This document shows positions 1-8,317 of a stretch of 56,465 bases of DNA, piece by piece. The stretch is from DASVBE01 sp036375995 (GTDB lineage Bacteria; Actinomycetota; Actinomycetes; Streptosporangiales; Streptosporangiaceae), in contig DASVBE010000015.1 of the NCBI GenBank assembly GCA_036375995.1, forward strand, positions 1 to 56,465. Reading direction: 5' to 3'. The notes below the pieces were generated by a model. That model searched no databases and was not told where the DNA came from. It worked only from the letters and a program-made list of their open reading frames with translations. A program made the position numbers and the translations under genes. Every line of letters starts with the position of its first letter. Within the stretch, counting starts at the first letter, position 1.

Positions 1-2
1 TG

Positions 3-773
3 CGCGGCCGCTACGACCGGGCCGAGCGCTGGCTGGCCGACGCGCTCCGGTTCGCGGATGGCTTGCCTGCCGTGACCACGGCGGCCATGGCCTACCTGGG
101 CTCGGTGGAAAGCGACCGGGCCGCGTACCGCCAGGCCACGGCCCTGCTCGGCCAGGCGGCCCAGCTGGCGGAGGAGACCGGCCAGCCCCGCCGGCAAGCC
201 TACGGCCTGTCCATGCTGGGCCGGATCAGCCTGCTCCGCGGCGACCTGGACGGCGCGGCCAGCCTGCTCGACGCGTCGATCGCGCTGTGCGAGCGCGACC
301 ACTGGCTGGCCTTCCTGCCGTGGCCGCAGGCCCTGCGCGGCGAGGTGCAGCTGGCCCGGGCCGACCCGGCCGGTGCCGCGGGCTACCTGCAGCAGGCCTT
401 CGCCCGGTCCTGCCAGCTCGGCGACCCGTGCTGGGAGGGGATCTCGGCCCGCGGCCTGGCCCTGCTGGCCGAGGCCGAGGGCGACGCGGACCGGGCCTGC
501 GAGCTGCTGGCCGACGCCCGGCGGCGGGCCACCCGGCTGGCCGACGCATACCTCTGGCTGGACGGCTACATCCTGGACGCGCAGTGCGAGCTTGGCCTCC
601 GCTACGGCCGGCCGGGCACGGCGGGCTGGGTGGAGGCGCTGCGCACGCTGGCCTCGCGGACCGGGATGCGCGAGCTCACCCTCCGCTCGCTGCGGCACGG
701 CGCCGCCCTGGGCCGGGCCGCGGACGCCGACGCGGCCGCCCTGCTCGCCGCCGAACTGGCCAGCGACCTCTGA
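3..773 (+). CDS. TPR-repeat protein, C-terminal part (partial at window edge)
   Basis: The reading frame is open to the left edge, so the start is not visible; about 256 C-terminal residues can be read. They form alanine-rich paired helices with TPR spacing (for example AAGYLQQAFARS and ADRACELLADARRRA), with no catalytic or DNA-binding motif in the visible part. Such tails are typical of large actinobacterial regulators with an ATPase core and a TPR region (LuxR/LAL, AfsR/SARP types) and of some adenylate cyclases. No C-terminal LuxR HTH follows the repeats, so a SARP-, cyclase- or kinase-type head is possible. The role is inferred only from the repeat architecture. The next gene is convergent. 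Confidence 0.6.
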   Translation, partial: RGRYDRAERWLADALRFADGLPAVTTAAMAYLGSVESDRAAYRQATALLGQAAQLAEETGQPRRQAYGLSMLGRISLLRGDLDGAASLLDASIALCERDHWLAFLPWPQALRGEVQLARADPAGAAGYLQQAFARSCQLGDPCWEGISARGLALLAEAEGDADRACELLADARRRATRLADAYLWLDGYILDAQCELGLRYGRPGTAGWVEALRTLASRTGMRELTLRSLRHGAALGRAADADAAALLAAELASDL

Positions 774-803
774 TCCCGGCCGCTTCCCCGACGGAAACTG
801 ACG

Positions 804-1622
804 TCAGGGCGCGGGACGCAGGATCAGCGTGTTGAGTGTGGCGTAGTCCAGGCCGCCCGCCAGTGCCTGGGCCGTGCCGTCGGCAAGCAGCTCACGCGCG
901 GCCCGTGCGGCCAGACCGTAGGCCGCCTCCGCGATCGAGGAGCCGGCGCTGATACGGGCCGCTCCCGCCTTGGCCAGAGCCGGCACCGGTAGCGTGCCCG
1001 GGCCGATCAAGACGTTCACCGGAACGGGCACGGCGTCCGCCAGTGCCGTGATTGACGCCGCGTCCAGGGCACCGAGCACGAACACTCCGTCCGCGCCGGC
1101 GTCCACGTATGCAGCGGCGCGGGTCAGCGTCTCGTCCAGCCACATCGCACCGTCCGGGCCCGGCAGCCGGTGCGTGTCGATGCGTGCGTTCAGGAACAGC
1201 GGCACCCCCACCGCGTCCGCCGCGCCGCGGGCGGCGGCGATCCGCTCGGCCTGCCGGGCGACAGGACGCAGGGAATCTTCCAGGTTGACTCCCACGGCCC
1301 CGGCCTCGAGCACCCCCGCGATGGTCTCGGCGACCCCTTCGGGCTCGTCTGCGAATCCGCCCTCGATGTCGGCCGTCACCGGCACCTCGACGGCCGCGGC
1401 GATCCTGGCGATCACCTGGAGGGCCCGCTGCCGGTCCAGGTGGCCGCCGTCGCCGAACCCGAGCGACCACGCGACACCGGCACTCGTCGTGGCGATCGCG
1501 GCGGCACCGGCGTCCGCGATCACCCGCGCCGAAGCCACATCCCAGGCATTGGGAAGAAGCAGCGGTCTGCCAGCTTCATGAAGCGCACGGAACTGCCTGG
1601 CCTTGTCAGCAAGCACCGGCAT
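804..1622 (-). CDS. Isocitrate lyase/PEP mutase superfamily enzyme
   Basis: 272-residue TIM-barrel enzyme of the ICL/PEPM superfamily, whose members cleave or rearrange 2-oxo or hydroxy acids (2-methylisocitrate lyase, oxaloacetate decarboxylase, phosphonopyruvate hydrolase). Visible features are an N-terminal PNAWDVASARV motif, the Mg-binding DIEGGF loop (Asp85) and GVNLEDS (113-117). The classical lyase KKCGH motif is absent, which argues against a true isocitrate lyase and for the carboxyvinyl-phosphonate-mutase-like subgroup seen in many actinomycetes. The substrate cannot be assigned. It starts at ATG with a weak ribosome site and stands alone, 34 bases from the TetR gene that ends at 1657. 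Confidence 0.8.
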   Translation of the reverse strand: MPVLADKARQFRALHEAGRPLLLPNAWDVASARVIADAGAAAIATTSAGVAWSLGFGDGGHLDRQRALQVIARIAAAVEVPVTADIEGGFADEPEGVAETIAGVLEAGAVGVNLEDSLRPVARQAERIAAARGAADAVGVPLFLNARIDTHRLPGPDGAMWLDETLTRAAAYVDAGADGVFVLGALDAASITALADAVPVPVNVLIGPGTLPVPALAKAGAARISAGSSIAEAAYGLAARAARELLADGTAQALAGGLDYATLNTLILRPAP

Positions 1623-1656
1623 AACGACAAATCCATTTCTGCTCGGGAGACCACAG

Positions 1657-2190
1657 CTAGCCGGCCGCCCGCAGGCCGGCCAGGTGGATGGTCAGGAACC
1701 GCGGCCAGTCCACCGGGGCGGCGGACGGCGCCTGAATTATCCCGCGCAGGGCGGCGATCAGGGCCATCACGTCGTCGAGGCGGGCCTGGGGCCCGACCGT
1801 GCCGGCCGCCACCGCGCGGGCGGTCAGCTCGCCGATCGCGACCCGGATCCGGGCCGACGCGGCCGGGTCGGCCGGGCGCTCGAGCAGCAGGCTGGCGTAC
1901 CGGGAGTGGTCCGCGAACGACTGGCCGAAGGTCCGCAGCAGGTCCTCGAGGCCGTGCCCGTCGGGCCGGGCCAGGGCCAGCTCGCAGGCCGCGGTCAGCT
2001 CACCGAGCGCGAGCCGGAGGAGCTCGTCGATCAGCGCGTCCTTGCTGGCGAACCGGCGGTACACGGTACCGACGCCGACCCCGGCACGGGCCGCGATCTC
2101 CTCCATGCTGGCGTGCGCGCCGGACTCGCCGAGCACCTCCCTGGCCGCCTCCAGGATGCGCCCGTGATTGCGCTGGGCGTCGATGCGCAC
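1657..2190 (-). CDS. TetR family regulator of the adjacent MFS transporter
   Basis: 177-residue TetR repressor. The N-terminal HTH spans about residues 25-50 (MEEIAARAGVGVGTVYRRF); the C-terminal ligand domain carries the run LLLERPADPAASARIRVAI. The GTG start lies two bases after the stop of the MFS gene, so pump and regulator form one transcript and the longer upstream reading frame is not used. The usual logic is autorepression plus repression of the pump, relieved by the pumped compound. The two identical-pattern palindromes in front of the operon (3670 and 3705) are the probable binding sites. The ligand is unknown. Confidence 0.88.
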   Translation of the reverse strand: MRIDAQRNHGRILEAAREVLGESGAHASMEEIAARAGVGVGTVYRRFASKDALIDELLRLALGELTAACELALARPDGHGLEDLLRTFGQSFADHSRYASLLLERPADPAASARIRVAIGELTARAVAAGTVGPQARLDDVMALIAALRGIIQAPSAAPVDWPRFLTIHLAGLRAAG

Positions 2191-2192
2191 GG

Positions 2193-3653
2193 TCAGCCGT
2201 CTTCGGCGCCGGCCGCCAGGGCCAGCTCGGACCCGGACGGCGCAGTCTCCCGGCCGGCCGTACTGAGCTGCCGTTTCGCCGCGGGGATGAGGAGCCCGGC
2301 GAGCGCCGCGAAGACCAGCCCGGCCGCCATCACCGCGAACCCGGCGGTGTAGCCGGCCTCCCGGGGCAGGCCGGTGGGGGCCAGCTGCGAGGTGACGATG
2401 CTGGCCATCACCGCGGAGCCGATGCTGCCGCCGATCGTGCGGATGTTCGCGTTCATGCCGCTGGCCACCCCGGTCTGCGACGGCGGCACGGCCACCACGA
2501 TCAGCGCGGACATGGCCGAGAAGGCCAGCCCGAAACCGATCCCCATCAGCGCGTTGGAGACGTAGATCTGCCACTGGTGCTGGTGCGCGAACGCGAGCAT
2601 GGCCATCGCGGCGGAGCCGATCAGGCAGCCCGTGACGACCAGGGTCTTGCCGCCGAGAGCGCGGGCCAGCCGCCCGGCGACCATGCCGACCGCGAACATC
2701 GTGATCGCCGAGGGCAGCAGCATCAGCCCGGACTGGGTGATGCTGGCGCCGAACCCGTACCCGGCCGCCGACGGGGTCTGCACGAACTCGGGCAGGAACG
2801 CGAATGTGGCGTACATGCCCACCCCGAGCAGCAGGCTGACCAGGTTGTTCGTCCAGACCGCGGTGAGCCGCATCATCTTCATGTCGATCAGCGGGGTGGC
2901 CGCGCGCAGCTCGGCGGCGACCCAGGCGCCGGCCAGCACGACCGCCGCGGCCAGCAGGCCCATCACCCGGCTGGACCCCCAGCCCCACGACGGGGCCTGG
3001 CTCAGCGCCACCAGCAGCGCGACCAGCCAGGCGGACAGCAGCACCGCGGGCAGCCAGCTGATCCGGCCCGGGCTGCGCACCGGCGACTCGGGGACCAGGA
3101 TCGTGGCCGCCACGGCGGCGGCCACGGTGAGGATCAGCGGCAGCCAGAACAGCCAGTAGTAGCCCAGCGCGTCGACGATCGGGCCGGCGATCACAATGCC
3201 CAGGCCCGCCCCGACCGCGGTCAGCGAGGCCAGCGCGCCCACCGCGCCGGCCACCTTGCTGACCGGGAACTCGTCCCTGATGATGCCGAACGCCACCGGC
3301 ACCATGCCGCCGCCGACGCCCTGGATCACCCGGGCGATGATCATCACGGTGATCGAGGAGGCCACCGCGGCCAGCAGCGAGCCCGCCGCCAGCGCGGCCA
3401 GCGTGAGCACGAACACCCGTTTCTTGCCGGCCATGTCGCCGACCCGGCCCAGGATCGGGGTCATCACCGAGGCCGAAAGCAGGTACGCGGTCAGTACCCA
3501 GGTGACCGCGGCCTGCGTGGTGTGCAGCTGGTGCTGCACGGTGGTCAGCACCGGGATCACCAGCGACTGGAGCAGGGCGAACGCCGCGACTCCGAGGGCC
3601 AGCACGCCGAACGTCACCGCCGGGCGCGCCCTGGTCACGCTGCCCTCCGCCAT
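2193..3653 (-). CDS. MFS drug transporter, DHA2 (14-TM) type
   Basis: 486-residue membrane protein with about 14 hydrophobic segments, the size and pattern of the DHA2/EmrB-QacA proton-antiport family. Motif A is present as GRVGDMAGKKR after the second segment, and motif C-like glycines and prolines occur in the fifth segment (GAGLGIVIAGPIVDALGYYW). It starts at ATG 3653 with a GGGGAGG ribosome site four bases upstream. It is the first gene of a two-gene operon with TetR. Function: export of a hydrophobic toxicant or metabolite across the cytoplasmic membrane (family knowledge); the substrate is not predictable. Confidence 0.9.
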   Translation of the reverse strand: MAEGSVTRARPAVTFGVLALGVAAFALLQSLVIPVLTTVQHQLHTTQAAVTWVLTAYLLSASVMTPILGRVGDMAGKKRVFVLTLAALAAGSLLAAVASSITVMIIARVIQGVGGGMVPVAFGIIRDEFPVSKVAGAVGALASLTAVGAGLGIVIAGPIVDALGYYWLFWLPLILTVAAAVAATILVPESPVRSPGRISWLPAVLLSAWLVALLVALSQAPSWGWGSSRVMGLLAAAVVLAGAWVAAELRAATPLIDMKMMRLTAVWTNNLVSLLLGVGMYATFAFLPEFVQTPSAAGYGFGASITQSGLMLLPSAITMFAVGMVAGRLARALGGKTLVVTGCLIGSAAMAMLAFAHQHQWQIYVSNALMGIGFGLAFSAMSALIVVAVPPSQTGVASGMNANIRTIGGSIGSAVMASIVTSQLAPTGLPREAGYTAGFAVMAAGLVFAALAGLLIPAAKRQLSTAGRETAPSGSELALAAGAEDG

Positions 3654-3669
3654 GGGACCTCCCCGGAAC

Positions 3670-3685
3670 CGGAATCTCTATTCCG
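3670..3685. promoter_or_regulatory. Operator 1 of the MFS-TetR operon
   Basis: Perfect inverted repeat CGGAAT-CTCT-ATTCCG, 16 bp, 17 bases upstream of the transporter start codon. The same arms and spacing recur at 3705-3720. Arm length and position fit a TetR dimer site covering the promoter. The repressor assignment is inferred from adjacency. Confidence 0.75.
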
Positions 3686-3704
3686 CTACGGAGCCTAACA
3701 GAAG

Positions 3705-3720
3705 CGGAATGATCATTCCG
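3705..3720. promoter_or_regulatory. Operator 2 of the MFS-TetR operon
   Basis: Perfect 16-bp palindrome CGGAATGATCATTCCG, with the same CGGAAT-N4-ATTCCG layout as operator 1 and centred 35 bp from it. It overlaps the stop codon of the amidase gene transcribed toward it (TGA at 3715-3713), so the operator is embedded in the end of the neighbouring gene. Confidence 0.75.
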
Positions 3721-4360
3721 GGGCGGTCGCCGCCAGCCTGGCCACGGCCTCACCGACCGTGGCCAGGTCGGCGTACTTGGCCTGGAGGTCGGCCAGGTTG
3801 GCCTGGTGGATGGCCGGGGTCCGGTCGCCGCACGCCTCGCCGACCACGATCGGCCGGAACCCGTGCTGCATGGCGTCGGTGGCGCTGGCCCGCACGCACC
3901 CCGAGGTCGACACCCCGGCGATGACCAGGGTGTCCACCCCGGCGGCGGTCAGCGTGGCGGCCAGCGACGTGCCGAAGAACGCCGACGCATACTGCTTGAC
4001 CACCACGACCTCGTCCGGCCGGGGCTCCAGCTCGGGCATCAGCTCGCCGAGATCGCCGGGCGCGTCCTCCGCCAGTACCCGCAGCGCGGCCACCTTCTGC
4101 ACGAACAGGCCGCCGTCGCGGGCCCCGGGCCGGTAGCGGACGACCGTGTGCAGCACCGGGCGGCCCGCCGCGCGGGCCGCCGCCAGCAGCTGCGCGCACC
4201 CCTGCACCGCGGCGTCCGAGCCCAGGTCGAACGGGGAGCCCGGGGTGAAGTAGGCCCGCATCATGTCGATCAGCAGCAGCGCCGGGCGCTGCCCCCAGCC
4301 GAGCGACCCGCCGAACGTCTCCCCGCTGGTACCGCCCGCCGGGCCCGTGCCGCCGGTCAT
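3713..4360 (-). CDS. Isochorismatase-fold amidase, N-carbamoylsarcosine amidohydrolase-like
   Basis: 215-residue cysteine hydrolase. The catalytic triad is visible: Asp32 in LLLIDMM, Lys122 in VVKQYASAFFGT and Cys155 in STSGCVRASA. The segments ASAFFGTSL, GCVRASATDA and GFRPIVVGEACGDR resemble Arthrobacter N-carbamoylsarcosine amidohydrolase, which turns N-carbamoylsarcosine into sarcosine, CO2 and ammonia. The start overlaps the hydantoinase B stop (ATGA at 4357-4360), so it is translated with hyuAB. An ATP-dependent N-methylhydantoinase would feed it exactly that substrate. Other amidases of the fold (maleamate, nicotinamide) remain possible. Confidence 0.82.
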   Translation of the reverse strand: MTGGTGPAGGTSGETFGGSLGWGQRPALLLIDMMRAYFTPGSPFDLGSDAAVQGCAQLLAAARAAGRPVLHTVVRYRPGARDGGLFVQKVAALRVLAEDAPGDLGELMPELEPRPDEVVVVKQYASAFFGTSLAATLTAAGVDTLVIAGVSTSGCVRASATDAMQHGFRPIVVGEACGDRTPAIHQANLADLQAKYADLATVGEAVARLAATAPE

Positions 4361-6228
4361 GCCCAGGCCGGCCGCTGCGGCGCGGGCAGCCCGGTCTCCT
4401 CCTGGCAGCGGGCCAGCAGCTCGGGCAGCGGCGGGCCCATGTCGAACACCGGCAGCTCGGCCGGACGGCCCGCGCGCATCCGGTCGCGCAGCGCGGCGGT
4501 CTCCGCCGCGTCCGCGCCGCCGTCCGCGGCCAGCACGACCCCGTACCGGGCCGCGCCCGCGGCGGTGATCAGGCCGCGCCGCACCTCGGTGGCGACCAGC
4601 GCCGGGTCGCGCTCCAGCGGGTCACCCCAGCCACCGCCGCCCCAGGTGACGAAGTGCAGCACGTCCCCGGGCGCGACCGGCACGTTGTGGCACTTGCTGG
4701 GCAGCACCTCGCGGGTCCCGTCGGCCCGGTCCACCCACTTGCGGCCGCGGGCCCCTGGCCGCCCGCCGTTGACCCCCCACGGGTAGGTCAGCCAGCGGTC
4801 GTCGTGGATGGCGATGGTCCCGGGCTCGAGGAACCGGTAGGCGACGTCCACGCCGTTGCCGCCCCGGTGCAGGCCGGCGCCGCCAGTGTCGGCCACGGTC
4901 TCCCACCGCTCGATCCGCAGCGGGTAGTACGACTCGAGGAACTCGCAGGGGATGTTCACGAAGCTCGGCCACAGCGAGTGCCCGTCCGGCCCGTCGCCGA
5001 GCGGCCGGCCCGGGATGCCGCCGAAGCCGATCGAGTACAGCTGGAACCACTCGCCCTTGCGCTCGCCCTGGCTGTAGTTGCCGGAGTACATGAAGTGCGG
5101 CGAGGACGAGAACCCGGCGGCGTTGAGCAGCGCCGGGTTGGTCTGCCCGAGCAGGCCGCCGAACAGGTCGAAGACCCGGCCGATGCCGTGGTTGCGGGCG
5201 TTCAGCGCGGCCGGGTGCCGTGGCTTCCAGTACGAGCCGTCCGGGATCGTGACGTCCACCAGCGGGTAGAAGCCGTCGTTCCAGAGGATCTGCGGGTCGG
5301 CCACGGTGATCATGTAGATGCCGAAGAACATCCGGGCCAGGTTCTCGTTCAGGTAGTAGTTCACCGGGCCCACCGCCTGCGGCGACGAGCCGGTGAAGTC
5401 CAGGTGCACCTTGTCGCCGGTCCGGGTGAGCGACAGCTTCAGCTCGTACGGCCCGTACCCGACACCGTCGTCGCACACGTAGTCGGTGAACGAGAGCGTC
5501 CTGCCCTCCTCGAACACCACGTGCAGCAGCGTCTTCATCGCCCGGTAGTTGCGGTCCAGCAGCTCGTCCAGCGCGGACAGATAGGTCGCCACGCCGAACC
5601 GGGCGCACATCTCCTGCACCCGGCGGGACGCCGTCCGGCACGCTGCCACCAGGCCGTTCAGGTCGGCCCGGTTCCAGTCCGGCACCCGGACCTGGTTCAG
5701 GATGATGCGCAGCGCGTCCTCGTTCCGCTGCCCCGCCGCGTACAGCTTGAACGGCGGGATGACCACGCCCTCCTCGTAGATGGTCCGCGCGTCGGTGGGC
5801 ATCGAACTGGGCGTCTTGCCGCCCACGTCGGTCATGTGGCCGAACATCGAGGCCCAGCCGACCAGGCGGCCCTCGAAGTACACCGGCATCACGACCATCC
5901 AGTCGTTGGCGTGGCTGATCGCCGCGCCGCAGGAGTACGGGTCGGAGGTGAGCAGCACGTCGCCCTCGCCGATGTCGCCCTCGAACCCGTCGAGGAAGTC
6001 CGGGATGGACAGCCCGAACTGGCCCACGACCATCTTCCCGCCCGGGTCGGCGATCAGCGGGAACTCGTCGTGCTGCTCGCGGATGCCGGGCGACAGCGCG
6101 GTGCGGAACAGCACCTCGTCCATCTCGTACCGGGCGTTGCGCAGCCCGTTCTCGATCAGGTCCAGGGTGACCGGGTCGACGTCGACCCGGTCCACCGCGT
6201 CCGTGGTGGTCTGCACGATGCGGGCCAT
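4357..6228 (-). CDS. hyuB: Hydantoinase B / oxoprolinase small-subunit family protein
   Basis: 623-residue hydantoinase B-type subunit. It begins DPVTLDLIENGLRNARYEMD and contains the family blocks REQHDEFPLIADPGG, DPYSCGAAISHANDW and GHMTDVGG. The start chosen is ATG 6228, two bases after the hyuA stop and preceded by GGAGAG inside hyuA; a longer frame to 6270 would overlap hyuA without need. With HyuA it forms an ATP-dependent heteromer that opens hydantoin-like or lactam rings; relatives carboxylate acetone or acetophenone. The coupled N-carbamoylsarcosine-amidase-like gene favours the N-methylhydantoin (creatinine breakdown) reading. No creatinine deaminase gene lies in the window. Confidence 0.88.
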   Translation of the reverse strand: MARIVQTTTDAVDRVDVDPVTLDLIENGLRNARYEMDEVLFRTALSPGIREQHDEFPLIADPGGKMVVGQFGLSIPDFLDGFEGDIGEGDVLLTSDPYSCGAAISHANDWMVVMPVYFEGRLVGWASMFGHMTDVGGKTPSSMPTDARTIYEEGVVIPPFKLYAAGQRNEDALRIILNQVRVPDWNRADLNGLVAACRTASRRVQEMCARFGVATYLSALDELLDRNYRAMKTLLHVVFEEGRTLSFTDYVCDDGVGYGPYELKLSLTRTGDKVHLDFTGSSPQAVGPVNYYLNENLARMFFGIYMITVADPQILWNDGFYPLVDVTIPDGSYWKPRHPAALNARNHGIGRVFDLFGGLLGQTNPALLNAAGFSSSPHFMYSGNYSQGERKGEWFQLYSIGFGGIPGRPLGDGPDGHSLWPSFVNIPCEFLESYYPLRIERWETVADTGGAGLHRGGNGVDVAYRFLEPGTIAIHDDRWLTYPWGVNGGRPGARGRKWVDRADGTREVLPSKCHNVPVAPGDVLHFVTWGGGGWGDPLERDPALVATEVRRGLITAAGAARYGVVLAADGGADAAETAALRDRMRAGRPAELPVFDMGPPLPELLARCQEETGLPAPQRPAWA

Positions 6229-6230
6229 GG

Positions 6231-8300
6231 TCAGCTCTCCTTCGCCGGGCGGATCAGCAGGCTGCCGCACGGATCGGCGGTGGCGGCGTGGCCGGGCAGG
6301 ATCAGCGTGGTCGAGTCCATCTCGGTGACGATCGCGGGCCCGTCGATCACGTCGCCGGCCCGCAGCAGGGCCCGGTCGTACCGGGCCGCGTCCTGCCAGC
6401 CGCCGTCCACGTAGATCCGCGAGTACCCGGTCCTGGCCGCGACCGGGTCCCCGGTGCCGGGCCCGAGCACCGTGGGCGACACCCGGGGCCGCGGCCCGCT
6501 GACCGAGGCCCGGGCGTTCACCAGCTCGTGGTCGGTGCTGCCGAGCACGAACGAGAACAGCCGCTCGTGCTCGGCGTCGAACTGCCCGGCGATGGCGGCC
6601 AGCGCGCCGTCCGGGTCGTCCAGCCGGGCCGGGTCGACGTCGAGCGGGATGTCGAAGCCCTGGCCGAAGTACCGCACGTCCACCTGGTAGGCGGTTTCCT
6701 GGTCAGCCGCAGGGATACCCTGCTGCACCAGCCGCTCCGACGCGGCCGCGGACAGGTCGCGCAGGATCCCGGCCAGCTCGGCGCCGGTCAGGTCGGCGAA
6801 CCGGCGCAGGCAGGTGCGGGCCGACTCGTCCCGGGCCGAGGTCGTCGCGTCGCCGAGCGCGCACAGCACGCCGGGCGACGGCGGTACGATCACCGGCCAG
6901 GCGCCGGTCAGCTTGCCCAGCGCGTTGGCGTGCAGCGGGCCGGCCCCGCCGAACGCGACGAGCGCGAAGTCCCGCGGGTCGAACCCCTGCTGGACGCTGA
7001 CCAGCCGCAGCCCGCCGAGCATGTTCTCGTTGACGATGTCGACGATGCCCGCCGCGGCCGCCTCCGCGGTCGGCAGGCCCATCGCGTCGGCGATCTTCTG
7101 CATGGCGGCCCGCGCCGCCTCGGTGTCCAGGGTGATCTCGCCGCCCGCCAGCGACGTGGGCAGGTAGCCGAGCACCAGGTTGGCGTCGGTGACGGTGGGC
7201 TCGCTGCCGCCCTTGCCGTACGCGACCGGGCCCGGGTCGGCGCCCGCCGACTGCGGGCCGACCCGCAGCGCCCGGGTCAGCTCGGGCACGTGCGCGATCG
7301 ACCCGCCGCCCGCGCCGACCGTGCGCACGTCCACCGCGGCCGCCCGGACGGTCAGGTCGCCGACCTTGGTCTCCCGGCCGATCCGCGGCCGCAGGCCCTG
7401 GACCAGGGCGACGTCGGTGGACGTCCCGCCCATGTCGAAGGTCAGCAGGTCGTGGTGACCGGACTGCTCGGCCACCCAGACAGCGCCGGCCACCCCGCCG
7501 GCCGGGCCGGACAGCAGCATCGTGACCGGGGCGCCGATGGCGGCCGGGGCTGCGGCCAGGCCGCCGTCGCTGCGCAGCACCGACAGCGCCGCGCGGACCC
7601 CGTCCGTGCCGAGCTGGTCGCTGAGGTTGGCCAGGTACCTGGCCACCTGCGGCTGGACGTAGCCGTTGGCCACGGTGGTCAGCGCCCGCTCGTACTCGCG
7701 CAGCTCGGGCAGCACGACGCAGGACAGCGACACCGGCACGCCGGGCAGCTCCTCGGCGGCCAGCTCGGCCAGCCGGCGTTCGTGCTGGTCGTTGGCGAAC
7801 GCGTTGATCAGCGAGACGGCCAGCGCCTCGATCCCGGCCGCGCGCAGCTGCCGCAGGCCGGCCCGGGCCGCGTCCTCGTCCAGCTCGCGCACGACCGTGC
7901 CGTCGCTGCCGATCCGCTCCGGTATCTCGATAGTGTTCTCCAGCGCGGCCAGCGGCTCCGGCTTGGGCCAGATGATCCACCCGGCCAGACCGCCCGGCAC
8001 GAACGACCGGGCGATCTGCAGCACCTGCCGGAAGCCCTCGGTGGTGACCAGCCCGACCTTCGCGCCCTTGCCCTCCAGGATCGCGTTGGTGGCCACGGTC
8101 GTGCCGTGCAGCAGGTGGGCGATCGCGCCGCGATCCACCCCGGCCTGCGCGCAGACCAGGTCGATGCCGTGCCGTACCCCGGCCGACTGGTCCTGCGGCG
8201 TGGAGGACGTCTTGGCCCGCCAGGTCGATCCAGCTTGCTCGTCGACGAGCAGCACGTCGGTGAAGGTGCCGCCGACGTCTACCCCCAGGCGATAGCTCAT
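6231..8300 (-). CDS. hyuA: Hydantoinase A / oxoprolinase ATPase subunit
   Basis: 689-residue HyuA-type subunit with the actin-like ATP-binding signature at the N terminus (GVDVGGTFTDVLLVD), the HGTTVATNAILEG block near residue 65, a second phosphate-binding segment (LTFDMGGTSTDVALV) in the middle and the C-terminal GGAGPLHANALG loop. It supplies ATP hydrolysis for the ring-opening reaction carried out with HyuB. It lies 17 bases after the CoA-transferase gene and two bases before hyuB, within one GntR-led operon. The substrate is inferred from the neighbours: N-methylhydantoin, other hydantoins, 5-oxoproline-like lactams, or carboxylase-type substrates. Confidence 0.9.
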   Translation of the reverse strand: MSYRLGVDVGGTFTDVLLVDEQAGSTWRAKTSSTPQDQSAGVRHGIDLVCAQAGVDRGAIAHLLHGTTVATNAILEGKGAKVGLVTTEGFRQVLQIARSFVPGGLAGWIIWPKPEPLAALENTIEIPERIGSDGTVVRELDEDAARAGLRQLRAAGIEALAVSLINAFANDQHERRLAELAAEELPGVPVSLSCVVLPELREYERALTTVANGYVQPQVARYLANLSDQLGTDGVRAALSVLRSDGGLAAAPAAIGAPVTMLLSGPAGGVAGAVWVAEQSGHHDLLTFDMGGTSTDVALVQGLRPRIGRETKVGDLTVRAAAVDVRTVGAGGGSIAHVPELTRALRVGPQSAGADPGPVAYGKGGSEPTVTDANLVLGYLPTSLAGGEITLDTEAARAAMQKIADAMGLPTAEAAAAGIVDIVNENMLGGLRLVSVQQGFDPRDFALVAFGGAGPLHANALGKLTGAWPVIVPPSPGVLCALGDATTSARDESARTCLRRFADLTGAELAGILRDLSAAASERLVQQGIPAADQETAYQVDVRYFGQGFDIPLDVDPARLDDPDGALAAIAGQFDAEHERLFSFVLGSTDHELVNARASVSGPRPRVSPTVLGPGTGDPVAARTGYSRIYVDGGWQDAARYDRALLRAGDVIDGPAIVTEMDSTTLILPGHAATADPCGSLLIRPAKES

Positions 8301-8317
8301 GCGGTGCTCCTGTCTGG

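Noticed and set aside
1170..3698. 842-codon open frame on the plus strand across the PEP-mutase-like, TetR and MFS genes
   Set aside because: It is antisense to three clearly recognisable genes, has Arg/Gly/Pro/His-biased composition and no domain; a high-GC shadow frame.
4654..6414. 586-codon plus-strand frame antisense to hyuB
   Set aside because: Val/His/Arg-rich shadow of a well-supported gene, with no start context.
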